From assembly GCA_900548405.1 (NCBI GenBank), contig UNSJ01000062.1:1-8221 (forward strand): a DNA stretch of 8,221 nucleotides. Direction: 5' to 3'. The notes beneath the pieces are model-generated. The model was not told where the DNA came from and made no database searches. It saw only the letters and a list, made by a program, of their open reading frames with translations. This DNA comes from Candidatus Gastranaerophilales bacterium (GTDB lineage: Bacteria; Cyanobacteriota; Vampirovibrionia; Gastranaerophilales; Gastranaerophilaceae). This document shows positions 1 through 7,296 of this stretch, in pieces; position 1 is the stretch's first letter; every line of letters starts with the position of its first letter. The position numbers and the translations under genes were made by a program.

Positions 1-381
1 TTAGAATATGTATTTAATATAATAAATAAATTAAATACTCAAGACTATAATATTATATTAACTGGCATTGGCGCTAAAGCAGAAAAATATGCAAAAGAAT
101 TAATCAAATCTAAATGTTGTTTTACAAATTTAGTAGGAAAAACATCTATATTAGAATTAGCTTATTTATTGAAAAACTGCGATTGTTTAGTAAGTGTCGA
201 TACAGGAACGATGCATTTAGGTTACTCTATTGGAACAAAAACTATATGTATATTCTTTGAAACTAATACTAAAAAACTGTGGGGACCAGATGAACAAATA
301 TATTCCAATGTTAGAGTATTACAAAATCCTAGGGAGGTAGATGTATTGAACATTGTTCGTGAGGTGTGCAATGTCGAATAA
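1..381 (+). CDS. Glycosyltransferase family 9 (heptosyltransferase-like), C-terminal part only
   Basis: The gene is open from the first base in frame 1 and stops at TAA 379-381, leaving 126 residues; the N-terminal half lies outside the window. The visible part matches the C-terminal Rossmann half of GT9 enzymes, which move ADP-heptose or related sugars onto lipopolysaccharide core at the cytoplasmic face of the inner membrane. A strand ending in TGIGAKAEK (residues about 21-29) is followed by a helix and then by the signature DTGTMHL (67-73), the D-T/S-G-x-x-H motif of the nucleotide-sugar site. After it come TICIFFETNT and LWGP, the usual place of the family's lFGpT segment. The donor and acceptor cannot be told from this fragment. 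Its last 11 bases overlap the next gene, so the two are probably translationally coupled. Family call is fairly safe; the exact function is not. Confidence 0.8.
   Translation, partial: LEYVFNIINKLNTQDYNIILTGIGAKAEKYAKELIKSKCCFTNLVGKTSILELAYLLKNCDCLVSVDTGTMHLGYSIGTKTICIFFETNTKKLWGPDEQIYSNVRVLQNPREVDVLNIVREVCNVE
361..364 (+). promoter_or_regulatory. Ribosome binding site deciding the ATG 371 start
   Basis: GAGG lies six bases before the ATG at 371, inside the end of the GT9 gene. A TTG at 353 in the same frame would add six residues, but this GAGG lies inside the reading frame that starts there. The ATG is therefore the better start. Confidence 0.6.
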
Positions 382-2269
382 ATTTTTCTTTTTCAAAAAT
401 CTAGATGAACATTTCGTTTTATATTTCTTAGGTTTGCGTTTATGTTTAAAGTATAAGAAGCGCTTTCAATTTAAAGAACCTTCTGAATATAGCTTAAATA
501 AAGTTATTAGAGATAAAAAGATTATCGTATCTCTTACTTCTTATCCTGCTAGAATTAATACTACGTACAAAACAATAATAACTTTACTTAATCAAAAATT
601 AAAAGCCGATGAAATAATTTTGTGGTTGGCAAAAGAAGATTTTATTAATCAAGAAAATGATTTACCTACGGATTTATTAAACTTGAAAAATTTTGGTTTA
701 AGTATCAAATGGTGCGACAATTTAAAATCATATAAAAAACTAGTACCAGCCTTATTGGAATATCCTAATGACATTATTATAACTGCTGACGATGATGTAT
801 ATTACGAAGAAGACTTTTTAGAAAGTCTTTATAAGGCATATTTAAAAAATCCTAAAAACATTTATGTAAAAAGAGCCGTTAAATTAGAATTTAAAAACAA
901 TACCTTAAAGGCAATTTCCCCAAGAAAATATTTTTACAACCACAATAAAAAACCGACATTTTTAAATCAATTAATGGGTGGTAGTGGGTGTTTGTATCCA
1001 CCAAATTCTTTATATAAAGATGTTCTTAATATAGAACAAATAAAAAAACTAATTCCAACTCATGATGATGCTTATTTTTGGGCAATGGCTGTACTTAACA
1101 AAACAAAAATTCAAATAATTGATGGTTTTGATAAAAATTTATATTTTATCGAAGGTACTCAAAATGTAGGGTTAATACATAAAAATAAAAAAAACGGAGA
1201 AGGAATAAGTTTGGGAAATGCATATAAAATCTTGTTTGAAACATATCCAGAATTATTAGAAATTCTTTCAAAAGAATCTGTATTTTCTGAAAATGATCTT
1301 GAAGTTTTTGTAATGACATACAATAGAGTTGAATTATTGAAAGAATCAATTGATAGCATTTTAAATCAAACAAAAAAAGTTAAAATTACTATTGTAGATA
1401 ATTACAGTAATGATAGTACTGGTACATTTGTAAAGGAATTAATGGAAAAACATGATAATTTATCTTATATAAGACATGATAAACATTATGAAACTTGTGG
1501 CTATAGTATTAACGCGCTGAAACCGTATTTAAATAAACAATATTCAATCTTTTTCCATGATGATGATATTATGCATCCCCAATATATTGAATATGTTTTA
1601 GAATTATTAAATAAACATAATAATATTGATGTAATTTGCGCATCATTATCAACATTTACAGATAAAGAACAAATCGTCTTTAAGAATTTTAAAGAGATAA
1701 AGTATAGAATTTTCAAAAATAAACATTCTTTTGCTAGGAACACATATCTTGGGTATTGTGTTGATAGGACTTCAATATGTTTCCCTAATATAGTATATAA
1801 AACCGAAAATGTAGATAATCTATTTAAAGATAATATTTATGGTAAATTGGCCGATAAACCAGCTGTTATAGAAGCTGTTAAAGATGGCTCAGTAATTCAA
1901 ATATTAGAAAAAGATATTTTCAAATATCGAATCCATAAAGGACAAGACACTGCAATAAGTATTAATGGACCTTTTTTAGAAGAAATTGTGAATTATAACA
2001 AATATTATCAATCATTATTTGAAAATAACTTATTATCTATACTTATTTACGATATTTTTTCTATTAAAACAATAAAAAGTTTTTACAATTGGGGAAATTT
2101 AAGTGCTAAATATAGTTTTATAAAATTTTTATCCATGGCATATAGTCAAGGAGCATTCCGTTTTCAGGCATTATTTTATTATTTATTACCATTAAAACCA
2201 TTGATAAAGTTTATAAATTTTATTTTTAAAAATAAATCAAAAAAACATTTAAAAAGGAGTGGGCTATGA
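371..2269 (+). CDS. Large protein with two GT-A-type glycosyltransferase domains
   Basis: A 632-residue cytoplasmic or membrane-associated protein, starting at ATG 371, with no signal peptide. The first domain (about 50-300) begins with SLTSYPAR (54-61) and has a DDD metal site (140-142), a GGSGCLYPP loop (203-211) and HDDAYFW (231-237). This pattern is typical of a group of GT-A-like transferases from capsule and LPS loci. The second domain (about 309-530) is an ordinary GT2: it opens with VFVMTYNR (312-319), has the nucleotide-binding VDN, and carries HDDD (396-399) as the metal site. The last 90 residues are basic and aromatic, ending in KNKSKKHLKRSGL, possibly a peripheral membrane anchor. 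Two catalytic cores suggest it adds two successive sugars or makes two different linkages. Donors and acceptors are unknown. The stop overlaps rfbF by four bases (ATGA). Base composition looks more AT-rich than the rfb genes downstream. Confidence 0.85.
   Translation: MSNKFFFFKNLDEHFVLYFLGLRLCLKYKKRFQFKEPSEYSLNKVIRDKKIIVSLTSYPARINTTYKTIITLLNQKLKADEIILWLAKEDFINQENDLPTDLLNLKNFGLSIKWCDNLKSYKKLVPALLEYPNDIIITADDDVYYEEDFLESLYKAYLKNPKNIYVKRAVKLEFKNNTLKAISPRKYFYNHNKKPTFLNQLMGGSGCLYPPNSLYKDVLNIEQIKKLIPTHDDAYFWAMAVLNKTKIQIIDGFDKNLYFIEGTQNVGLIHKNKKNGEGISLGNAYKILFETYPELLEILSKESVFSENDLEVFVMTYNRVELLKESIDSILNQTKKVKITIVDNYSNDSTGTFVKELMEKHDNLSYIRHDKHYETCGYSINALKPYLNKQYSIFFHDDDIMHPQYIEYVLELLNKHNNIDVICASLSTFTDKEQIVFKNFKEIKYRIFKNKHSFARNTYLGYCVDRTSICFPNIVYKTENVDNLFKDNIYGKLADKPAVIEAVKDGSVIQILEKDIFKYRIHKGQDTAISINGPFLEEIVNYNKYYQSLFENNLLSILIYDIFSIKTIKSFYNWGNLSAKYSFIKFLSMAYSQGAFRFQALFYYLLPLKPLIKFINFIFKNKSKKHLKRSGL
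2254..2259 (+). promoter_or_regulatory. Ribosome binding site of rfbF
   Basis: AAGGAG sits six bases before the ATG at 2266, within the coding end of the glycosyltransferase gene. With the ATGA stop-start overlap it indicates coupled translation. Confidence 0.65.
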
Positions 2270-3060
2270 AAGTTTTAATATTGGCAGGGGGTCTTGGTAC
2301 AAGATTATCAGAAGAAACAAAATTAGTTCCTAAACCAATGGTTGAAATTGGTGGGAAACCTATTTTGTGGCATATTATGAAATCATATTCGCATTATGGT
2401 TTTAATGAGTTTATTATTTTAACTGGTTATAAATCGCACGTAATAAAAGATTATTTTGTACATTATTATCAACAATATTCTGATATCACAGTTGATATGC
2501 TTAATAATTCTGTTGAAATACATAAAATTAAAACTGAACCTTGGAAAGTTACTATGTTATATACAGGTCAAAACACTATGACAGGCGGAAGAATAAAAAA
2601 AGCAAAAGCTTATGTTGGCAATGAGCCATTTATGCTTACTTATGGCGATGGAGTTAGTAATGTAGATATCAATGCTCTTATAGAATGTCATAAAAAAAGC
2701 GGGAAATATTTAACTTTAACATCTGTTAAACCGAGTGGTAAATTTGGCGCATTAGATATTCAACCAGACGGCTCAATTAAAAGTTTTGTTGAAAAACCTC
2801 AAGTTGACGGCAATTGGATAAATGGTGGATTTATGGTATGCGAACCCGAAGTATTTGATTATATTCCAGATGGTGATGATACAATTTTTGAACGTCAGCC
2901 TCTTGAAAATCTTGCTAAAACAAATCAATTAAATTCATATAAACATAGAGGCTTCTGGCGACCTATGGATACGTTGAAAGATAAAAACGATTTGACTGAT
3001 ATGTGGTTAAAAGAACAAGCTTTTTGGGCAGTTTGGAAAAAAGAGGTAGTAAATGTTTAA
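2266..3060 (+). CDS. rfbF: Glucose-1-phosphate cytidylyltransferase
   Basis: Makes CDP-glucose and pyrophosphate from CTP and alpha-D-glucose-1-phosphate, the entry step to CDP-linked 3,6-dideoxyhexoses (also named ddhA or ascA); cytoplasmic. The 264 residues are close to the family's usual 257 or so. The nucleotidyltransferase signature LAGGLGTRLSEET is at 6-18, followed by PKPM (22-25) and IGGKPILWH. The Mg-binding aspartate lies in YGDG (126-129). KFGALDI, EKP and INGGF (185-189) line the sugar pocket, and FWRPMDT supplies the second metal aspartate (D235). The EIGGKPILWHIMK and GFWxPMDTLxDK stretches separate it from RmlA-type thymidylyltransferases. The start overlaps the previous gene by four bases and the end overlaps rfbG by eight. 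The C-terminus, ending WAVWKKEVVNV, is a few residues longer than usual. Identification is secure. Confidence 0.95.
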   Translation: MKVLILAGGLGTRLSEETKLVPKPMVEIGGKPILWHIMKSYSHYGFNEFIILTGYKSHVIKDYFVHYYQQYSDITVDMLNNSVEIHKIKTEPWKVTMLYTGQNTMTGGRIKKAKAYVGNEPFMLTYGDGVSNVDINALIECHKKSGKYLTLTSVKPSGKFGALDIQPDGSIKSFVEKPQVDGNWINGGFMVCEPEVFDYIPDGDDTIFERQPLENLAKTNQLNSYKHRGFWRPMDTLKDKNDLTDMWLKEQAFWAVWKKEVVNV

Positions 3061-4141
3061 TAATGTTTATCAAGGCAAAAAAATATTTTTAACAGGTCAT
3101 ACAGGTTTTAAAGGTAGTTGGCTTGCTTTATGGTTAACAAAACTTGGAGCTAGTGTTTGTGGTTATTCACTTGAACCAAACACAAAGCCTTCAATGTTTG
3201 AAGAATTAGATATTTCAAATAAAATTACAAAATCTATATTTGGAAATATTCTGGATTTTGGAAAATTGGAAAAAACAATTAATGAATTTCAGCCAGATAT
3301 TGTTTTTCATTTAGCAGCTCAACCGTTGGTTAGATTATCTTATCAAGAGCCAATTTTAACTTATCAAACAAATGTGATTGGGACTTTAAATGTTTTAGAA
3401 GTTACTAGAAATTGCTCTTCTGTTAAAGCTTTTGTAAATATAACAACGGATAAATGTTATGAAAATAAAGAGATAAATAGAGGTTACAGAGAAGATGAGT
3501 CAATGGGTGGACATGATATGTATTCATCATCAAAGGGTTGCGTTGAAATAATGTCCTCATCATTTAGACGCTCTTTCTTACAAACAGATGGAACATACGC
3601 TATGGCAACTGCTCGTGCAGGTAACGTAATTGGTGGTGGCGATTGGGCATTAGATAGACTTATACCAGATTGTGTTCGCTCAATTAATGATGGCATTAAA
3701 ATTAAAATCAGAAACCCTGCTGCAGTTCGTCCTTGGCAATATGTGCTAGAGCCTTTAAGTGGATATTTATTACTTGGTCAAAAACTTCTTGAAGAAGGTA
3801 AAAAACACGCGGAAGGTTTCAATTTTGGACCAAATGAAGAAAGTGTTTTAAAAGTAGCTGAGGTTTCTCAAAAGGTTTGTGTTTATTATGGCAAAGGTGA
3901 AGTTGTAGTTCACAAAAGAGATGATTTGCATGAAGCAAATTTATTAATGTTGAATATAGAAAAAGCAGAAAAAGTTTTGGGTTGGGTACCTACTTATACC
4001 GCAAATCAAGCTATAAAAAAATCTGTTGAATGGTATAGAAATTTTTATCAAAAAGATATAAATATGTATGAATTTACAATTAGTCAAATTGAAGAGTATG
4101 AGGGAAGTATAAAATGGAACAAGAATTACGCAACAAAGTAA
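3053..4141 (+). CDS. rfbG: CDP-glucose 4,6-dehydratase
   Basis: An NAD-dependent extended short-chain dehydrogenase that converts CDP-D-glucose to CDP-4-keto-6-deoxy-D-glucose (also ddhB or ascB). The 362 residues match the usual length of about 360. The Rossmann glycine motif is GHTGFKG (15-21), followed by SWLALWL. The catalytic elements are TTDK (131-134) and YSSSK (157-161), giving the threonine, aspartate, tyrosine and lysine expected of a sugar-nucleotide 4,6-dehydratase. AAQPLVRLSY, AGNVIGGGDWA, RPWQYVLEPLSGY and FNFGP are all typical of this enzyme rather than of dTDP- or GDP-sugar dehydratases. GAGG at 3043-3046 lies six bases before the ATG, inside the end of rfbF, and the genes overlap by eight bases. 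The 3' end overlaps rfbH by 28 bases, so all three rfb genes are probably translated as a coupled set. Confidence 0.95.
   Translation: MFNNVYQGKKIFLTGHTGFKGSWLALWLTKLGASVCGYSLEPNTKPSMFEELDISNKITKSIFGNILDFGKLEKTINEFQPDIVFHLAAQPLVRLSYQEPILTYQTNVIGTLNVLEVTRNCSSVKAFVNITTDKCYENKEINRGYREDESMGGHDMYSSSKGCVEIMSSSFRRSFLQTDGTYAMATARAGNVIGGGDWALDRLIPDCVRSINDGIKIKIRNPAAVRPWQYVLEPLSGYLLLGQKLLEEGKKHAEGFNFGPNEESVLKVAEVSQKVCVYYGKGEVVVHKRDDLHEANLLMLNIEKAEKVLGWVPTYTANQAIKKSVEWYRNFYQKDINMYEFTISQIEEYEGSIKWNKNYATK
4100..4104 (+). promoter_or_regulatory. Ribosome binding site of rfbH inside rfbG
   Basis: GAGGG lies nine bases before ATG 4114. It supports this start and hence the 28-base overlap with rfbG. The predicted N-terminus (MEQELRNKV) also lines up with the remembered start of Yersinia DdhC (MSQEELRQQ). 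Confidence 0.55.
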
Positions 4142-5469
4142 AAAGTGTAGCAAGTGAATATTATAAAGAAGTTTATGGTAAAAAAAGAGAGTTTGATTAT
4201 ATTCCACCATCATGCAAACTTTTGGGTGAAGAAGAATTATTGAGTATGATTGACGCATCTCTTGATATGTGGCTAACTGCGGGCAGATTTAACAAAGAAT
4301 TTGAAACTAAATTCGCTAAATATCTGAATGTTAAATATGCTCTTTCTACAAACTCAGGTTCAAGTGCAAATTTATTGGCTTTATCTGCATTAACTTCTCA
4401 TAAACTAGGTGATAGAAGATTAAAAAAAGGTGATGAAGTAATCTCTGTTGCGGCAGGTTTTCCAACAACGATTAACCCTATTATTCAACAAGGTTTAGTT
4501 CCTGTTTTTGTTGATTGCGAAATCGGTACATATAATATTGATGCTGATTTAATTGAAGAAGCTATAACTCCTAAAACAAAAGCAATATTCTTGGCTCATA
4601 CAATGGGCAATAGCTATGACTTAGATAAGATTATGGAATTAGCTGAAAAATATAATCTTTGGGTTATTGAAGATTCTTGTGATGCTTTAGGTGGAGAATA
4701 CAAAGGTAAAAAAATCGGAACAATTGGTCATATTGGTACATTTAGCTTCTATCCTGCACATCATTTGACAATGGGTGAAGGTGGAGCTGTAATTACTAAT
4801 GATCCTCAACTTTATAAAATAATTATGTCATTTAGAGATTGGGGTAGAGATTGTTGCTGTCCTCCAGGAAAAGATGGTGTTTGTAACAAGAGATTTACTC
4901 AACAATTAGGTAATCTTCCTTATGGATATGACCATAAATATACATATTCACATATTGGCTTTAATTTAAAAATCACAGATTGGCAAGCTGCATTAGGTTG
5001 TTCTCAAATAGAAAAACTTGATGGATTTTTAGCTATCAGAAAACGTAATGCAGAATTATTGACAGAGTTGTTATCAGATTTACAAGATTATTTAATATTG
5101 CCAGTTGTTAAAGAAGGTGTAAAACCATCTTGGTTTGGATATTTAATTTCCGTAAAAGAAGATGCTCCATTTACTAAACAAGAATTAGTTAAATATTTGG
5201 AAAAAAATAAAGTTGGTACTCGTCAATTATTTGCAGGAAATATTCTTAGACAACCAATGATTGTTGATAATGATGTTGATTTTAGAATTGGAAAATGTCC
5301 AAATATATTAAAACCACAAGTTTTGACAGAAGATACATATAAATTACTACCTAACACCGAATTTATTATGAATAATACATTCTGGGTTGGAACATTCCCT
5401 GCGCTAGGTGAAGAAGAAGTTACAAAAATTGCAAATACAATTAGAAAATTTATTGAGGAATGTAAATAA
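4114..5469 (+). CDS. rfbH: CDP-4-keto-6-deoxy-D-glucose 3-dehydrase (E1)
   Basis: Removes the C-3 hydroxyl of CDP-4-keto-6-deoxyglucose using pyridoxamine phosphate and a [2Fe-2S] cluster (ddhC or ascC). It is a 451-residue DegT/DnrJ/EryC1-fold protein; known members are about 437. TNSGSSANLLAL (from about 79) and AAGFPTT are phosphate-binding parts of the fold. The aminotransferase lysine is replaced by histidine: SFYPAHHLTMGEGG starts at 211, with H216 at the lysine position. This substitution marks E1 dehydrases. Four cysteines, C189, C247, C249 and C257, have the spacing C-X57-C-X1-C-X7-C known for the cluster of Yersinia E1. An extra cysteine, C248, sits between the middle two. DHKYTYSHIGFNLKITDWQAA and KVGTRQLFAGN are also family-typical. 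E1 needs the E3 reductase (ddhD/rfbI) for electrons, and none is encoded here. It overlaps the next gene by one base. Identification is secure. Confidence 0.95.
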   Translation: MEQELRNKVKSVASEYYKEVYGKKREFDYIPPSCKLLGEEELLSMIDASLDMWLTAGRFNKEFETKFAKYLNVKYALSTNSGSSANLLALSALTSHKLGDRRLKKGDEVISVAAGFPTTINPIIQQGLVPVFVDCEIGTYNIDADLIEEAITPKTKAIFLAHTMGNSYDLDKIMELAEKYNLWVIEDSCDALGGEYKGKKIGTIGHIGTFSFYPAHHLTMGEGGAVITNDPQLYKIIMSFRDWGRDCCCPPGKDGVCNKRFTQQLGNLPYGYDHKYTYSHIGFNLKITDWQAALGCSQIEKLDGFLAIRKRNAELLTELLSDLQDYLILPVVKEGVKPSWFGYLISVKEDAPFTKQELVKYLEKNKVGTRQLFAGNILRQPMIVDNDVDFRIGKCPNILKPQVLTEDTYKLLPNTEFIMNNTFWVGTFPALGEEEVTKIANTIRKFIEECK

Positions 5470-6332
5470 TGATAATAAAATCTTTATCAGATAAAAAGAC
5501 CTTAGAGCAGACAGCTCTTAAGATAAGATTAAATATAATTAGAGAAATGAAATCAAATAAAGGGGGGCACATTGGAGGTTCTTTTGATTTAGCAGAAGTA
5601 TTATCTGTTATATATAACGATTTTTTAAGAATTGATGTAAAAAAACCAAAATCCCTTGATAGAGATTTTATGATTTTATCAAAAGGACATGCTGGCCCTG
5701 CTTTATATGCAACTTTAGCACTAAAAGGTATAATTCCAGATTCACAACTTGATAATTTAAATAATATTAATTCATTATTACCTGGCCATTGTGATAGAAA
5801 TAAAGTCCTAGGTGCAGATGCTTCAACTGGAAGCTTGGGACAAGGTCTTTCAATTGCCGCAGGTGTTGCACTTGGTGCTAAGATTAAGAATTCCGATCAA
5901 AGAATTTTTTGCATCACAGGAGATGGCGAGTCTGCAGAAGGACAAATTTGGGAAGCCGCACAATTTGCATCTCATCATAAACTAGATAATTTAATATCTT
6001 TTCTTGATTTTAATAACATGCAAATTGATGGAACAGTTGAAGAAGTGATGTCTTTAGGTGATCCTGTTAAAAAATATCAGGCTTTTGGATGGAATGCTGT
6101 TGAAGTTGATGGACATGATGTTGTTGCAATTCAAAATGGAATCAAAAAAGCTATTGAAAACAAAAACAATAAACCAACAATGATAGTCTTGAAAACAATT
6201 AAAGGATATGGTGCAAAATGTATTACAGAGATGAAAAATAATCACTGCATTGGGCTTTCAGATGAATTATTGGAAAAAATTATGAATGAATTAAATCAAC
6301 AAGCTAAAATTTTGGAAATGGAGGTGCATTAA
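5469..6332 (+). CDS. Transketolase-like, N-terminal (TPP pyrophosphate-binding) subunit
   Basis: A 287-residue protein equal to the first domain of transketolase; with the next gene it should form a thiamine-diphosphate enzyme that moves two-carbon ketol units. Active-site histidines are visible: GHIGGS (H34), SKGHAGPALY (71-80, H74) and PGH (H107), which seem to correspond to yeast transketolase H30, H69 and H103. GSLGQGLSIAAG follows. The TPP/metal motif is GDGESAEG (151-158) with DFNNMQIDG (from D180) closing it at N182. KGYG and H259 lie near the end. GAGGAA at 5455-5460 precedes the ATG by eight bases, and TAATG joins it to rfbH. Split transketolases are common in archaea and some bacteria, but lying directly behind rfbFGH suggests a task in sugar-nucleotide modification rather than the pentose phosphate pathway. 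A G6 run lies at 5562-5567. Confidence 0.9.
   Translation: MIIKSLSDKKTLEQTALKIRLNIIREMKSNKGGHIGGSFDLAEVLSVIYNDFLRIDVKKPKSLDRDFMILSKGHAGPALYATLALKGIIPDSQLDNLNNINSLLPGHCDRNKVLGADASTGSLGQGLSIAAGVALGAKIKNSDQRIFCITGDGESAEGQIWEAAQFASHHKLDNLISFLDFNNMQIDGTVEEVMSLGDPVKKYQAFGWNAVEVDGHDVVAIQNGIKKAIENKNNKPTMIVLKTIKGYGAKCITEMKNNHCIGLSDELLEKIMNELNQQAKILEMEVH
6320..6326 (+). promoter_or_regulatory. Strong ribosome binding site of the transketolase C subunit
   Basis: GGAGGTG is the most complete Shine-Dalgarno sequence in the window. Its GGAGG core ends seven bases before ATG 6332, so expression of the two subunits is likely matched by both coupling (TAATG) and this site. Confidence 0.65.
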
Positions 6333-7285
6333 TGACTAAAACAAGATACACAGGACAAGCTCCAGAAAAAGAAATTATCCAAACCTTCAATGAAACAATG
6401 AGCGAACTTTTTGAAGAAGATACAAATGTTGTATATTTAGATGCTGATTTAATGGGTTCATTAAAAACTCATGAACTTTGGGAAAAATATCCTAAAAATG
6501 TTTTTAATTGTGGTATCCAAGAGGCAAACATGGCGGGTGTCGCAGCAGGTTTATATTTAAACGGATTTAAACCATATATTCATAGCTTTTCACCTTTTGC
6601 TTCTAGAAGAATTTTTGATCAATTATTTTTAAGTGTTGGTTATGCTAAAAAAAGCGTACGTGTAATTGGTTCAGATGCTGGAATTATGGCAACAAATAAC
6701 GGAGGAACCCATATGTGCTTTGAAGATGTCGCAATGATGAGAACTGTACCAAATGCTTGCGTTTTAGAAGCCACTGACTCAGTTATGTTTAGAGCGTTTT
6801 TAAAACAAACAAAAGATAGAGAAGGTTTGACTTATATTAGAACTGCAAGACGTGGTTTAAAAGATATTTATATGCCTGATGAAAAATTTGAAGAAGGAAA
6901 AGGAAAAATTTTAAAAGAAGGTCATGATATTACAATTATCGCTTCTGGAATTATGGTTGCAACAGCTATTGAAGCTTCGAAAATTCTTGAACAACAAGGA
7001 ATTAGTGCAAAAGTTGTTGATATCATAACTATCAAACCAATTGATGAAGAATTAGTCAAAAAATGTGCAAAAACAACAAAAGCAATAATGGTTGCAGAAA
7101 ATGCAAATGTAATTGGCGGTCTAGGTTCTGCTGTATGTGATGTTTTAGCAGAAAAACCATTAGTTCCAATATTTAAAATTGGCATTCAAGACCAATATGG
7201 CTGTGTTGGAAATGAACAATTCTTAAGGGAAAAATATGAAATGTCTGCTGAAAATATTGTTAAATATGCAATAAATATTTTATAG
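6332..7285 (+). CDS. Transketolase-like, C-terminal (pyrimidine-binding plus transketolase-C) subunit
   Basis: A 317-residue partner of the preceding gene. The pyrimidine-binding domain spans about residues 10-165. It contains YLDADLMGS, then GIQEANMAGVAAG, whose E64 sits where transketolase has the glutamate that activates the TPP aminopyrimidine. SFSPFASRRIFDQ and NNGGTHMCFED follow; H127 aligns with the substrate-contacting histidine of the GPTH segment in classical enzymes. The C-terminal domain (about 190-310) contains HDITIIASGIMVATAIEAS, VVDIITIKPID and NVIGGLGSAV. Combined length with the N subunit (604) is slightly under a fused transketolase (about 660). The same domain pair occurs in 1-deoxyxylulose-5-phosphate synthase, but DXS is fused and longer. 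TAATG joins it to the N subunit. The donor is probably a ketose phosphate; the acceptor may be the RfbH product, which is inference from position. Confidence 0.9.
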   Translation: MTKTRYTGQAPEKEIIQTFNETMSELFEEDTNVVYLDADLMGSLKTHELWEKYPKNVFNCGIQEANMAGVAAGLYLNGFKPYIHSFSPFASRRIFDQLFLSVGYAKKSVRVIGSDAGIMATNNGGTHMCFEDVAMMRTVPNACVLEATDSVMFRAFLKQTKDREGLTYIRTARRGLKDIYMPDEKFEEGKGKILKEGHDITIIASGIMVATAIEASKILEQQGISAKVVDIITIKPIDEELVKKCAKTTKAIMVAENANVIGGLGSAVCDVLAEKPLVPIFKIGIQDQYGCVGNEQFLREKYEMSAENIVKYAINIL

Positions 7286-7288
7286 GAG
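7284..7288 (+). promoter_or_regulatory. Ribosome binding site of the licD-like gene
   Basis: AGGAG overlaps the TAG stop of the transketolase C subunit and ends eight bases before ATG 7297. This leaves only an 11-base gap, too short for a separate promoter. Confidence 0.6.
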
Positions 7289-7296
7289 AATATTTA

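Noticed and set aside
353..370. TTG start at 353 for the two-domain glycosyltransferase
   Set aside because: The GAGG site at 361-364 is well placed for ATG 371 and would lie inside the coding part if TTG were used; the six extra residues add nothing recognisable.
169..381. Separate 70-residue gene beginning at ATG 169 or nearby
   Set aside because: The frame is open back to base 1 and the upstream residues fit the GT9 fold, so this is an internal piece of a truncated gene.
2287..2291. G5 run in rfbF as a slippage site
   Set aside because: It encodes the invariant AGGLG signature and five G is too short to argue for phase variation.
3944..4258. Minus-strand open frame of 104 residues across the rfbG-rfbH junction
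   Set aside because: It lies fully opposite two strongly conserved genes, has no recognisable motif, and reflects AT-rich antisense composition. Other minus-strand open frames at 1146-1373, 1501-1743, 3484-3696, 6054-6245, 6922-7185 and 7521-7709 were set aside for the same reason.
4114..5469. Ordinary PLP sugar aminotransferase (DegT/ArnB type)
   Set aside because: The Schiff-base lysine is replaced by H216 and all four [2Fe-2S] cysteines are present at E1 spacing.
6332..7285. 1-deoxyxylulose-5-phosphate synthase or a pyruvate dehydrogenase E1 beta subunit
   Set aside because: The preceding N subunit has transketolase-type motifs (SKGHAGPALY, PGH) and the pair lacks the fused, longer layout of DXS; the transketolase C-subunit reading fits both genes.
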